Source: Acarospora socialis
Taxonomy: Eukaryota; Ascomycota; Lecanoromycetes; Acarosporales; Acarosporaceae
DNA length: 64,000 nucleotides
NCBI GenBank assembly: GCA_025617375.2
Contig: JAMYGW020000002.1
Coordinates: 3,534,001-3,598,000 of the forward strand
Direction: 5' to 3'
The translations under genes were made by a program, and so were the position numbers. This document shows, piece after piece, positions 1 through 11,087 of this stretch. The stretch's first letter is position 1. The number at the start of each line of letters is the position of its first letter. The notes beneath the pieces are model-generated. The model was not told where the DNA came from. It was given only the letters and a program-made list of their open reading frames with translations, and did no database searches.

Positions 1-287
1 AGTCTGTCCTTGAGGGGGTCTCCAATGTCATCCAGAGTACTCGCATCCGAAAGCTCAAGTTCACGTTGGAAACAGCCGACAAAGAGCGGACGTATACCAT
101 TCTGAATGACGCAGAAGACGAATTTGAGGAGATGAAGCAGCAGTTCGGTACAGACATGACAAGCGCCTTCAGAAAGAACCGTAACGAGTTCAAAGATTTT
201 CACATATGGATTGAGCCGATTGAAGGAGAGGATTTGGCTAGGGATGGCGAAGCTGAGGTGGAAGATGCTCTGATGGGAGACTGGTAG
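1..287 (+). CDS. 3' end of an unidentified protein-coding gene (partial)
   Basis: A reading frame is open from the window edge (first full codon at position 3) to a TAG at 285-287 and encodes the last 94 residues of a protein. The tail is acidic and looks globular and then disordered: it contains KERTYTILNDAEDEFEEM, then DFHIWIEPIEGEDL, and ends in MGDW. The 5' part lies outside the window, so domains, start and exon structure cannot be seen. I do not recognise the family. Codon use and the acidic C-terminus look like those of a real gene, and no other long frame competes. Confidence 0.6.
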   Translation, partial: SVLEGVSNVIQSTRIRKLKFTLETADKERTYTILNDAEDEFEEMKQQFGTDMTSAFRKNRNEFKDFHIWIEPIEGEDLARDGEAEVEDALMGDW

Positions 288-901
288 ATGTCTGTCGTGC
301 CCAACTTCGTGGTGCACTTCACCTGCCTGCCGAGAGCGTACTCTAAAGAGCCACTATGCCGGTCTGACATACAGTGTCTATATCATTAGTGGAGTTTATA
401 ATCCTCTTCGTATCTAGGTGAATTTTGACAGATGAAGTTGACGATGGTTTCACTAAAGCAGCTTTTCTTGGAGAAGCCTGCAGTGCACAAAAAGAATAGT
501 ACACATGTAAAGTATAGTGGATCAGCAACTCCACAATAGTCGATGTTAGGTAGGTAACTTGTAAGTTAGAGGAGCTGCAGGATGAATCGCCCAGTTACTG
601 AGACAGTACGGGTGGAACAGCGCTAAGAAAAATACACAATAGATGCTCTGCGGAGACAGATGCTATTGGTTAGAAACCCTGCTTTGGTCTTGCTGTTGGA
701 TCAGCAATAATCACCCGACTGTACATTGCACAATAATCTTACGAAATTATTAGGACACATATCATGATGTTTTCTACAGTTTGCACCTTCAGAAAGTAAA
801 CTATCATTGTCAAGTGTATCTAAGTGAGTCTAGTAGGTTGCATCAAAGAAATTGCTTGCTTGATAAAACATTATCTACACAGTATGAAGTAGATAAAGCA
901 A
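288..901. other. Intergenic, no gene seen
   Basis: This stretch after the first gene holds no open frame with credible codon use and no recognisable RNA gene. It presumably contains the 3' untranslated region of the partial gene. Confidence 0.5.
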
Positions 902-1034
902 TGATATGAGTACTCGCGCCGCTCGAAATGGCGCTCGGGATATGGTACGCTTACCTTATTCAGCACCACGAAATAAGCGTACTTTATCCTGCACGTGACG
1001 AGCGCCATCTCGAGCGGCGCGAGTACTACTATCA
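902..1034. repeat. Foldback (hairpin) element, MITE-like
   Basis: Arms at 902-937 and 999-1034 are inverted repeats matching at 33 of 36 positions, starting TGATA at the left end. An inner shorter pairing (GTACGCTTA near 945 with TAAGCGTAC near 974) tightens the hairpin around a loop of about 20 nt. The size (133 bp) and lack of coding capacity fit a miniature inverted-repeat transposable element or a solitary foldback element. No clear target-site duplication was found, so the family is open. Confidence 0.65.
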
Positions 1035-2014
1035 CAGAGTGTGCTGTAGCACACCAGTGAGTTGCAGAGTTACATGTTGATATGTAGATTGGCGACAGTG
1101 AGGTGTCTTGGTGGTGAAATGGCAGCAAGGTCCTCTGGTAGAGACAATCCGAGTCCTTGTTTGGGGACGTCGTTGCATGGACCAGTTGTGTAGGTAGTCT
1201 ATTTATCCTTGAAGCAATGAATGCGTTTTCTCAGGTGGACAAGGCCCGAGGCAGGATGTCAGAAATGATGGGAGACCACGATGCAACAACAACACCTTTC
1301 CTGTTTTCTGTAGATTTAGATTATAACAGTTCACAAAGAAGCCTAAAAAAATCATTCTGTGATCAGTGACACTTAAGAGCATAAAAGATTACTTGTAGCA
1401 AGTCAAAATGTTCCTCTCTGTGCATTGAAACATGTTTTGTTGTCTGGTGGCGCTTATTGTTCTGCCATGACCTCTGGCATATAGCATCAGCCTAAGTAAA
1501 CAATTTATGACTTAGAACTAACACGATTCGGTTGACTCGAAGGAAGTCTAATGGTTGTTGCACATCTAGAGGTTTCTAATCATCTCTCACGACCTATCTA
1601 ACAGCTCGTTACACAATTTGAGGTGTTTTCTTCGTTCAAGCACGATCGTACTTACAGGGTCATGACATTGCGGGCTGCTGGTCGCATGTGCCAAGAGTTG
1701 CATTCTGCGGCGCAATAGCGCGGTGAGCAATGGCTTTACTTGGTTAAGTCGGGACTTTGGTGTAGAACTGGTGGTCATGCAGGACCCCACTGTACTCGTA
1801 CAGTGATTCGTGCCAATTGCTATGGATCTTGACAAGGCAAAAGGCCCACCCGACCGTGAGGTCGAGTTCTAAGTGAACATATGTAGTGAATGTGCAGGTC
1901 GCGCGACGCTCCGCCTCCAAGGACTTAACCTATTGACAGTGCACACTTCCCAGTGACCCTTACACACGCTATGTCATGAACGCCGCAAACCTTCCCTCAG
2001 TCAGAGCTCTCAAC
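1035..2014. other. Intergenic, no gene seen
   Basis: No credible gene was found. The stretch contains one copy of a short motif (1873-1905) that recurs at 5530-5560, and it presumably includes the promoter of the gene starting at 2015. Confidence 0.5.
1873..1905 (+). repeat. Dispersed short repeat, copy 1
   Basis: This copy shares TAGTGAATGTGCAGGT (1884-1899) exactly with 5539-5554, and the similarity extends on both sides from GTGAA to GCGCG with a few differences. It lies about 110 bp upstream of the membrane-protein gene. It could be a piece of a transposon end or a shared regulatory block. Confidence 0.5.
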
Positions 2015-3554
2015 ATGGACTCCTCGAGGATTCTCGTACGTAGCATGTGCAACCATTTCTTCCTGGACCGACGTTGACCACGTGTGAATCTCTAGGACGT
2101 AGCTCTCCTCTTCGCGTGTTCAAGCTGGCTGTTGACCCACCGTACCCTGCTTAACCGGGGTTTCGTGCTTCGCCGCAGAGGCCTCTCAACAGACACCGTT
2201 GCCAGCCTGCTGATCGGCATCACGTCCAGCATTTGGTGTGCTACCACTCTTTGGCATGTTATATGTCTCGCTAGGCATGAACCGCCCCCGTCCTGGTATT
2301 CGGAACGCACAGTCGAGCTCGTTGCGCAGCTTGCTCGAGGACCCCTCCTCGCGCAGGTGGTGTTTTGTTTTTGGATCGTCAGCTGGATCGACGGCCTGCG
2401 GGCGGAGAAAAATCGCAATGCGAAGCCGCGGTTTTGGTCCTTGGCAGGGCTTAACGGACCGTTTGACTGGGTTTCTGGTTTGCACCGGGGTTTCTACTGG
2501 GCATTGGTCGCGGCGATGGTCATAGATGTCATTGTTCCATCGATTGCTGCGCTCGCCGTGGGTGATGCATTAGTAGGCATCCGAAATCTTATGAGTATTT
2601 TACTTTTCTTGCTCGAGGGGACGGCCAGCAATCCCTACGTCGATGCAGCGCACCGATACGCTGACAGCGGATTACGTATTGCTCTTCCAACCAGTCACCA
2701 CGAAGGCACGCTCTATGTATTGCCCAGCACCGGTGTGGGGTTTGATGCGGTCTGGTCACCCAAGGTGGCGAATGAGCACCTTGAAGCCGACGGCGAAATT
2801 ATGACCCTATTCTGGCACATGCGGTCCGGACGATGGCTTTTGAGCGAGCCGCTTGAGCGCATAAGACCACACTCGCACGCTATCAGCAGCGCGTGGTAAT
2901 ATCTCCTTCTCAGATTATGGAGCTTGCGTCATGGATTTACTTAGACCGTACTCCAGGCATTGCCTCGGTCCGTGGAATCCAGTGTCAACGAGTGCCAGGC
3001 GTTCATCTCATTGGCCGGGACCTCATGTACGCGCTTTGCCACGCTGAATATCTCGTCTTCATGGGCCAAGCGAGGTTACCACGGTACTTGCAGATCAAAC
3101 TTGGAACTGTGCGTCTTATGAGTCGAAGCGGGGCATCACCAGCAGACACTGAGGATACAAAGACCGTGGGCTTCAAAGCTGGTTTTGAGGGTTACAAAGA
3201 AGCTGTCGAGTACGTCTATGCAATCTTTGACATAGAAGTTGATGGATCTGCTCTGAATTTTGAGGGCACAAGTCCACCAAGCTACTCCACAGCACTCTCT
3301 GCGAAACTGTCTAGTATTGATGAGTATGTTGCAGAACTTTGGACGTAAGCTGCCAGCACAGCGAGAGCTTGTTCACAGCTCTCTACATGTTTACCACAGT
3401 CTGGTCCATGGAACTTGGAAACATCAATGGCTTTCATATCTTCCCTTTGAGATGTCATACTCGAGATGGAGATCTGATCAGCCAACAGATTGCGCAACTG
3501 GCTGCAGCCTCGCCAGCAATTTTTGGACTGTTTGTGTTAGGTTATGTGTCATGA
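2015..3554 (+). pseudogene. Multi-pass membrane protein gene with broken frame
   Basis: Exon 1 (2015-2035) begins MDSSRIL. A clean 60-nt intron (GTACGT...CTCTAG, 2036-2095) joins it to a frame running to a TAA at 2897-2899 with about four hydrophobic segments (for example LLIGITSSIWCATTLW, VVFCFWIVSW, WALVAAMVIDVIV). The coding sense then continues in another frame from about 2857 to 3348 (ISPSQIMELASWIYL, HLIGRDLMYALCHAEY) and in a third frame to 3554 (LFTALYMFTTVW, IFGLFVLGYVS). I found no good intron that explains either frame change: 2857-2899 has no donor/acceptor pair, and intron choices at 3340-3395 leave the wrong phase. The pieces read as one conserved fungal membrane protein of unknown function. 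Either it is a recent pseudogene with two frameshifts, or the assembly has errors, or an unusual splice was missed. Confidence 0.5.
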
Positions 3555-3759
3555 CCTGCATCATGGGATCTTTTGTATGTCACAAGACCACTTTTTGGGT
3601 CGAAAAATGTATTTTGGGCAACAAAGACTCGTTACAAGCATTACTAAGCAATGACACACTATCAACCCGATATAAGAGCTTCATCGATAGTGAGCATATC
3701 TGTTTCTGTGATGCGATATGTTTGAGAGCCACCAGGCGCTTGGATTCCGTAGGATCTGA

Positions 3760-5154
3760 CTACAAGTTCACGGCCGTCAAGGCGATATACATAACCCTAG
3801 ATCTAATCAGAATCCATCCAGACGCAAACTCAGCATGAAAACTCACAGCAGGGGAATGGATGTGAAACTTGACGGGAAACCACATCTGTGGAACTTCCAT
3901 CTCTGTCAAAACTTCCAGAACTGGCAGGTATAGGTGTTCTTGTCTATGATCCAAATCGTTCTCGATCAGATGGTGGAATTTCTTTTGCAAAGCATCCAAG
4001 GTTTGCGTAGGGACAGTTTGGCGGATGACTGGCGACAATATATTGTAGAGCGATTTATAGCCCAACTCTTGAGCCAAGTCAAGCGGTGTCATATCGAGAT
4101 ATGAGAATTCATTCGTCCATTTAGTACGCAAAGTCCCTTTGACAGGTAGGTCAGCTACAATGTATGATTCGCGCTTCTGGGCATTGCTTACGAAACGCTC
4201 CAGCATTGATAAGCTCTTTCATAAGTCCGAGAGTTGCGTCGATGTCAATATGGGTGTAGACTGCTTGATGGAGTGGGGTCCAATGGGACGCTTTATCGGC
4301 CTCCTCTCGAGGTTCTATGTAATACGGTTGATAAGTAATACTGACACACGTCATGAAACATAGTTGACTCACTAAGACGAATAGCGTTGATCCACGATTC
4401 GCCATATGTTTTATGGCCAACTTGGAGCATCGACCAGAATTCTCCCCATTGGCCCCAATAGGCACTATCTGAGAGCCTTTCTCTACATGATAAGTAGTGC
4501 TCCGAATGGCCATCTTTGACAATGTGACCCAGCCATGTTCGAATTGGTTCAGATTCGTTCGGTTCTTGAGCGGGAGCTTGAAGCGAGTCGCCGACAATGG
4601 TAAGTCCGTCGAAGGCGTCAACCACGTCTGTTCCGCTCACAGCTTGGTCCTTTAGCTCGCGGATCTGTTTCTCAGTCTTTATAGATGAGGCACTTCTGAT
4701 TTTAGCTTCTGGCAAACAAGGACTGAAATGTAACCTACACGCCAATGATTGCTAGGACGTTTACTATATCGGCCTCTTGATCACGAAGTTTTTTAACCAG
4801 ATTTCTTGCTTTGCTTTGGTAATGAAGCCATTGAGCACCGGCTAAGAAGCTGGATGACAATTTTGTCCCAGCAATGTTCGTTGCCAATTGCTGTAATTCG
4901 GTCATGGTTTGGCGGCAGGCGGCCTCGTTCAGACCGATCGCCATATCTTTGTGAGGCGTATCGAGGAGTTCTCGAAGCAGGTTTCTGAGTAGCTCTAGGA
5001 TGTTTCGCATTCGTTCTGTTCGATTGAGGAGCTCAAGAAGATCTTCCCTCACCTTTTTCATCGCTTCAATCACATTCTTGATCAGCTTTGCAGCCTTGAC
5101 ACAAGAAGCTGCAAACTCGACAGCTAGCGAGGTTGCTGTTAGAGGGTCGATCAT
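3760..5154 (-). CDS. NLR-like helical N-terminal domain protein with ankyrin-type repeats
   Basis: Four exons (5154-4739, 4695-4373, 4314-4192, 4136-3760) join in frame to 412 residues. The N-terminus (about 1-130) is an amphipathic alpha-helical domain of the kind that heads fungal STAND/NLR proteins (starts MIDPLTATSL, then a heptad-rich ELLNRTERMRNILELL). A middle linker is followed by an ankyrin-like stretch (HWTPLHQAVY about residue 255, MTPLDLAQELGY about 300), then a C-terminal block with LPVLEVLTEMEVPQMWFP. There is no NTPase (NACHT/NB-ARC) segment, so this is an NLR-like protein without the motor. The same C-terminal block recurs in a relic at 6290-6620. By family such proteins are linked to non-self recognition, but the function here is inferred only. 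The start is the first ATG; an in-frame GTG lies 24 nt upstream. Introns are 43-58 nt, one with an AAG acceptor. Confidence 0.75.
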
Positions 5155-5529
5155 CTTTGGATGCGACGATGATTGCACCAGGCAAAGCTAAAGAGGTGAT
5201 TGTGCAAACCTTCACTCGTACCATGAATGATGCGGAAAGTCTACCTATAAGACACAGAGGATGGTGCGCGGCACCAGCTCATAATATACTTGGGCTGAGA
5301 AATCTTGTTCGGATTTGGTTGCTCTCGCCCTTGCGAGGCAACTGTGAAGAGGCCATGCTAAGCTTCCTGTTGGTCAGCTCCACCAAAGAAGCTGCAGCTG
5401 AATCACACGACACCATGCAGGCATGCCACACCCTTAGGGGCTGCTGCTTTTACATCATTTAATTGGTGTGACAGTCATTTGATATTAAGCACTGGAATTA
5501 AACGTTTTAGCGATAAAAAGGTCCTTGGT

Positions 5530-5560
5530 GTGAATATATAGTGAATGTGCAGGTTGCGCG
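5530..5560 (+). repeat. Dispersed short repeat, copy 2
   Basis: This copy matches 1873-1905 (exact core of 16 nt at 5539-5554) and lies only 13 bp before the GC-rich block, so both may belong to one transposon end. Confidence 0.5.
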
Positions 5561-5573
5561 TGCGACGTAAACA

Positions 5574-5645
5574 CACCGGGCCGGGCCGGGCCCAGATTTT
5601 TGGACCCGGACCGGTCAGGGTTAACCCGGCCCGGCGGCCACCCTA
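5574..5645 (-). mobile_element. GC-rich palindromic block, candidate hAT transposon end
   Basis: Read on the minus strand the block starts TTAGGGTGGCCGCCGGGCC and continues with repeated GGCCCGG and GGTCCGGGTCC units that can fold back on themselves. hAT elements often begin (T/C)A-GGG-TG followed by CGGGCC-rich subterminal repeats, so this looks like an isolated hAT end or a short non-autonomous remnant. No matching second end or 8-bp duplication was found nearby. Confidence 0.4.
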
Positions 5646-6289
5646 ATTGAGCTTCTTGAATCGCTTTGAGGTTTCAACTTGCCAAGATTTTGACCCAGAA
5701 AAATCAGCTGTTAACCTGCGTACAACTGATCAGAACTGATCGGAAGCATCTACTTATACGTAGTTATTGGGCAGGATGCTTATTACCTGTAGAAGTGGCT
5801 AGATCGTGGAAGGAAAGGCACATTGTCAGCCGCAATCCATGCTCGGAATGGAGACCACGGAGAGACATACGGGAGGGAATAGCCATGGGGCTTCATGCGG
5901 GGGATGGAATTGCAGGTTGCCAATATGACCCACACCTCCAGAACTATGCTTCATACATGTGTGACACCTGCTAGTAAGCCCTTAGGGTGCGATTGGCACC
6001 TGCGTGGAGTCGCATCAAGTGATATTCAGCTGGAACATCAATCATAACCAAGATAATAGTTTCGAACGTGGGTTCCAGTATGTAAAACTCTCTTTTCGCA
6101 ATGCTGGTCTATCTGAAAACTCCTTTTTTCAGCAACTCATCAACTCCATGATACCAGTTCAAACTCTTGCCACTGCAGCTTCATTTTCCCAGATGTGATC
6201 TGATATAGGATAACTTGAAGGGCCTGCTCTTGCAGTCTAACCCGGAAAACCCTACAACAATGTCAGTAATCACGCCTATCAATGAATAG

Positions 6290-6620
6290 CCTTGAACTTT
6301 CGCCAAATTCTTGCTCCATACATCCCAGAGATTGGAATCCACAGCTCTGGTTTCTGGATTTCCGTCAGCACGCTCAGCTCTGGCATGCAGAAAGCTAGTC
6401 CATCGAGCTGGTATTCATTAGTCTCATCCGGTTCCAAATGTCATCATGTGAGAATATTACATGTTTCACGGCATGTTCTTCAATAAGATCATGCAGTTGC
6501 TTTTGAAACGAGGCCATTCAATGGTTCGGAATCCGGCGATACGCCTTTGGCTTCAGCATTGACGCGAGTTCATCATATCCACGTTTCCGTGCGCTGGCTT
6601 CTGCAGTTTCTTGTTCCAAA
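6290..6620 (-). pseudogene. Relic of an ankyrin/NLR-like gene related to the gene at 3760-5154
   Basis: On the minus strand, a frame from about 6600 reads ARKRGYDELASMLKP and then, past an in-frame TGA near 6518, FQKQLHDLIEEHA. A second frame from about 6413 reads MPELSVLTEIQKPELWIP before a stop at about 6293. These match the order and spacing in the neighbour at 3760-5154 (LAQELGYKSLYNILSP, LQKKFHHLIEND, LPVLEVLTEMEVPQMWFP). At least one stop and one frame change separate the pieces, and the N-terminal domain is missing. This is a host-gene relic, not a working gene. Confidence 0.6.
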
Positions 6621-6856
6621 CCAGAAGTCTGTAAAGTCCCTGTTGAAGTTATATCTAGTGCTAATGATTTCTACAAAATAAACTAGGATGATGGAAGGTA
6701 TCTTACGCCACACCTCGCGCTGATTAAAGGGATCAATTATGTAAATCCAAGCTCCACTGCAGGCTTACGAATACGATGCAGCCTCTACTTGTACATGCTG
6801 ACCCGTGAAACGCCATCCGCCACCATAATCTTTAACTTGCCGTTCCAGACCCTTCA

Positions 6857-8198
6857 TCACAGAGTAGCGCTAGGGAAGTAGTACTGATCCCACAGGTACT
6901 CATAGTCCTCGATGACACCTCCTAACATATCCAGCAACGGCTTATTTCGCAACTTGCCGGTAATACCCCGTACCCAAGCCCTAAAACCTATCAGCAAGCT
7001 CACATCGACACACCAAAGGAAAGCCACTTACTTCGTAACATTCTCATAAAACGCCCCTCTAAGCGCCCACCATCCCAGAGCCCAACCCCTCTTCCTCAAC
7101 TCCTCCCTCTCCAGCCCTGTCAAGCCCCTCAACCCACCAGCCACCCTCTCCTGAAAATCCTTCTTCGCCAGCTGCCTCGCCCCATACTCAATACTCAACC
7201 CCAACAGCCACGGCCGCCAGCTCTTCCGATCCCCACTCCACCTCTGCATCGCCAACGCATAGATCACCGGCCTTACGATGAACATCACCTCGGCCAACTG
7301 GCCCTGGCCCGTGACGCGATGCAGCAGCGCCTTCGGCGGCTTGATGTCGTCGGCCGTCAACACCTTCGAAAGCAGGAACGTCGACACGTCGCTCGCGTCC
7401 GGCAACGTCGGCAACGAGAGGCCCGTCCGCGGCATCGTCCAGCTCATGCTCGACTCCACGCTCCCCACGCTCGGCGGCGTGTCCATCCCGTCCCACGCCC
7501 CCTTGTCGTTCTCCTCGCTCAGCGTCCGCGGGTCGATCTCCCGTTCCGGCAGCGGTGGCGAGACGAGCGGGCGTGAGTTTGTGAGTCGGAGGAGGAGGAG
7601 TCGGCATAGGGCTTTGATGCCTTCGAGCAGCACGACGACGCGCCATCGCACTTTCTCCCCGCGTCGTTTGGCCGCCATCTCCCAGAGCAGCTCGGTGTAT
7701 TGGATGAGTTGCAGCAGCGTTGCGAGCCGCTTATAGAGGGCGGATTTGGTTGACCAGAATTTGGTGTAGCGGTTGTGCGGCGAGGGATGGGGGCGCTGGG
7801 GAGCGGGTAGACGTGCGATGGCTTTGGCGAGGAGGGAGTCGTGGTAGACGGAGAGGAGCTGTACGCCTGTGTGGACTGGCGAGAACATCGCTTCTCAGCA
7901 CAAGCCATTGGGCCCAGAATGGAGCCACAGGATGAGAGCGACGTACCTGATTCGGATGCGATTTCCGATTCGCGAAACCGGCCTGCGTCGCCCTAATCAG
8001 TCGGAGCCCTAGACGACTGAAGACAGTAAGGTGAAGCTGCTTACCGGGTATAATGTACGTCAGCGACCTCAACGCCGACTCAATCTGCGACACCGAGCTC
8101 GCGTTCTTCAGCACGAAGTCGTCGTACATGCTTAGCCATTTCGATGGCGCCGGGATGGCTTTTGGGATCCGGCTCTGCGCTTGCTTGTAAATTTCCAT
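6857..8198 (-). CDS. PEX16: Peroxisomal membrane protein Pex16
   Basis: Four exons (8198-8045, 7982-7947, 7875-7032, 6980-6857) encode 385 residues, a normal length for fungal Pex16. Landmarks are the N-terminal SKWLSMYDDFVLKNAS, the conserved FRESEIASESVHTGVQ that spans two exon joins (about residues 54-70), and the C-terminal EDYEYLWDQYYF. Pex16 is an integral peroxisomal membrane protein needed for membrane-protein insertion and peroxisome formation. The small 36-nt second exon and the last exon are supported by this conserved sequence: without them the C-terminal motif would be lost. The 3' end of the long exon has a standard GTAAGT donor. The gene lies tail-to-head upstream of nothing co-regulated that I can see. 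Confidence 0.93.
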
Positions 8199-8742
8199 TG
8201 TAGGAGAAGAAAGTAGCGGCGATATCCCGTAAACAGGTAGTCGTTGCTCCTCTTCGCTGCCGTCAATGCGACGTCAGTCTATACGTGTCGTTATGGCGAG
8301 GGGTGGTTGGGTTATCGCGTGTCCGACGGACGGGACTGGGCCGAGGTGTCCTGGATCATTACGTAATCAAATATCCGGCGATCTAGGATGAGCCCAATAT
8401 CCCATCTCTATCGGCAACTACCTGGTATCATAATGTAATTTTAAGCCTCGTCTGTGTTACCTAGCTCTAAGCGGAAAATCTCTCTTGTATGGCAACATAT
8501 TCAGCTCAAGCACCCGGCACAGCTTAAAGACATAACGAGCGACCACATTCTGAGATGAGCCTACAGCCATGTCTTCGAAGCATATACGCCATAACTCATG
8601 GCTCATTCCAAGCCAGAGCACTCGCTTCTAAAGGGAAACCATCTCCGGCTCGATGCCAAGCATGATATGCTACGTCCGACCAGACGCCGTGATGCTATGC
8701 CCCGCCAAGAAATGCAAATATGTGACAGCACATAAACAGGGC
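8199..8742. other. Intergenic between PEX16 start and RPC82 stop
   Basis: This holds the 5' region of PEX16 and the 3' region of RPC82, both on the minus strand. No other feature was recognised. Confidence 0.5.
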
Positions 8743-11087
8743 TCAGTAGTCCCTGAGTACCCCCACGAGTTCATCCAAGCGCCCAACCTCGCCCAGTATT
8801 CTTTCCTCCTTCTCCCTCCATCGTGACAACACTACCCTCTCCTCCACACTCAGATACTGATCTTCATTCCCAACGACGTCGGTGCGTTCAGCCTTGTCAA
8901 TCAGTGTTTGGATCGCGAGCCTCTCTACTTTCGCTCTCTGCAGACACCGCGCCATAGCCTTATAAGTCTGCTCCAGGACCAGTTGGCGGCATCGCTCTGG
9001 GTCAAAATACCAAAGAAACATGGTCCTGCTGGGCTGTCGATTGTTGTCTCTTGGGACCTCCTGCAGTTCGAGATGGCCTGCCTCGTGCATGACTGTAAGT
9101 GCTGCACGCATCCGCTTCTGATGGATGAGAGCGAAGTTCGAGATTTGTTTCTCGTCGAGCTTGCCTTTGTCGAGAAAGATTCGTACGATCCGAGTCGCAA
9201 CAGTACCGAAGCGTGCAGTAATGGTTCTCTCTAACTCGTACTGTCGGAGCTGTCGGGATAGGTGGCTGAAATCCACGCTCCACTCCACCAATCCATTGTC
9301 TTTCTCAGTGAGCCGTACAAACTCGTGTTCATCTTCTGCTAATAGATGTAGGTGTTGCTTGATGCTCGACATGCTGGATCCATGATTCGAGAGCAAACTG
9401 TCGTCGTCATCGTCTTCTCCCTCCAAGGCGGAGGAGTTGGCATCTGCATACTTGAACCCAGCTTTGGAACCATTTGTACGGATGTTGTTGTTGTGCACAT
9501 CCTCATCGTCGTGCTCATCTGGACTTGAATAGCCGTTTGCTGTTCTCGAGTCTCCGTCTTCATGCTTCAAATTTCCCTTATTAGCATTTTGAGAATGGTT
9601 GGGCTTAAGCTTAATCTGGTTCTCCCTGCCGATTGCGCCCATGAGGTCGAGATCTTTGCGCAGCAGGCTTGATAGCTCACTCGTAGTAAAAGTAGGGAGG
9701 GTTTCAGTCTCATCATCGGTAGTGACTGAAATAGTCTGATCAGGACGACACCGTGGAATCTGGCCTTCAAGACATCGAAGCACCTCGGCATACACTAGGG
9801 AGGTAGTCTTGCCGATACAATGTTCTGCAAACTCAACTAATCGATGATTTCGGAAGGCTACATTGAGTTTCTCATGGTTGATGCGGAGGACAAGATTGTC
9901 CTATCAAAAGTCAGTCTCGGTGCTTTGAGGGTTCCCCCGTGAAGCAAACTTGCAACGTACGTCCAACATAATGTCGTCGTTATTGGTGAAACCAGTTTGG
10001 GCGTATGCAGAGCTACTTCCGAGCTTGGTTCTCTTCTGGGCGCTAGATGGTGCGAATGATCCCATCCGCCTCTTTCTACTCGCCGACACTCCATCTGTAA
10101 AATCCGTGCCAGGACTATCACCCGATTGCCAAGTCTGGAGTTGTTTTTGAACAGCAGCTTCGAATGCGGCCTTTTGTTTCGTACCCCTAGGGCCGCCCAC
10201 AAACTCCGCATACCGTTGGACAACGCGCTCAGCTTCGTTTCTGTTGTCGGCTCTGGATCTGAAATGCGTTGGATGTACTGGCGTTAGTATCCCTGCTTGA
10301 AGAAGGTTGTGAATTGTAGTGTGCAGCGATTCTAATGTGAGTACGCTGGCCTTAGCTGTGCTGTTGAGTTTGGCTTTCCGAACCCCATTCGGCAGCCCTC
10401 GAGGGTTCGCATATGGACTACCTTCATCCAACGGCCTGTCAACTCTGCCGGTATCTAGGTTGTATGCCGCAGCCAGATCGTCAACCCTTGCATGCCCGAG
10501 CAGGAGTAAATTCGACACTACACCGCCGGCAGCCTTTCCACATCTCTCCTCAACTAGGTGGATGATCTTGCCAGGCCGCACCAAAGCGTAAGCATTCTTC
10601 CAATCAGCTTCATAGAATGTTGCGTCGCCGTCTGGAGGTCTGTAGTGGTACACAAGGTGCTGTTGGATCAAGACTGCGAGAGAGTGCTTTATCTGTCGGG
10701 AGGAGAGGCCGGTGTGATGGATAAGAAGGGAGAGTTGAAGGCGGCCATTACGGAGGAGTATTGAGAACACACGCTGGAAGAGTTAGTATTTTGCTCAGTG
10801 AATATGCAAAAAATTGGCGTGGTGTGAAGGCTGAGGCGCCGAATAAGATATGAACAAAGGTTTTGCAGAGTTATCAAAGGTGCAATATCCAGAATGGATT
10901 GTGAGGTGTTTGTAGACCATAAGCAGCGCACTTACTGCTGTTAATTCTCCGTATATGTCCTCCAGCAAAAGGGAACACAGCTCAGAGGCGTGCTATTAGA
11001 CACATCAGTTACCGCACCCCCATTATCGGAAGTCACACCATAGACGTTTAGATAGGTCCTATAGCCTTGGGAACGTACTCGAGACAT
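8743..11087 (-). CDS. RPC82: DNA-directed RNA polymerase III subunit RPC3 (C82)
   Basis: Four exons (11087-11079, 10992-10936, 10773-9961, 9900-8743), all joined in phase 0, give 678 residues. The first exon is only nine bases (MSR). The N-terminus HASELCSLLLEDIYGEL followed by RVFSILLRNGRL is the first winged-helix of C82, and the region NLVLRINHEKLNVAFRN with IGKTTSLVYAEVLR is also typical. The protein forms the C82-C34-C31 initiation subcomplex of RNA polymerase III that transcribes tRNA and 5S genes in the nucleus. An acidic linker (GEDDDDDS) sits between winged helices, and a coiled C-terminal stretch ends the protein. It is divergent from QCR2 with 341 bp between starts. Confidence 0.93.

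Larger units (their letters stand above)
5155..6289. other. Intergenic, repeat-bearing
   Basis: I see no intact gene. The stretch contains the second copy of the dispersed motif (5530-5560) and a GC-rich inverted-repeat block (5574-5645). Short frames at 5666-5974 and 6004-6198 lack homology or structure that I can recognise. Confidence 0.5.

Noticed and set aside
7188-7736. Overlapping frames on both strands within PEX16
   Set aside because: The PEX16 frame is supported by conserved motifs and splice joins; the others have biased composition only.
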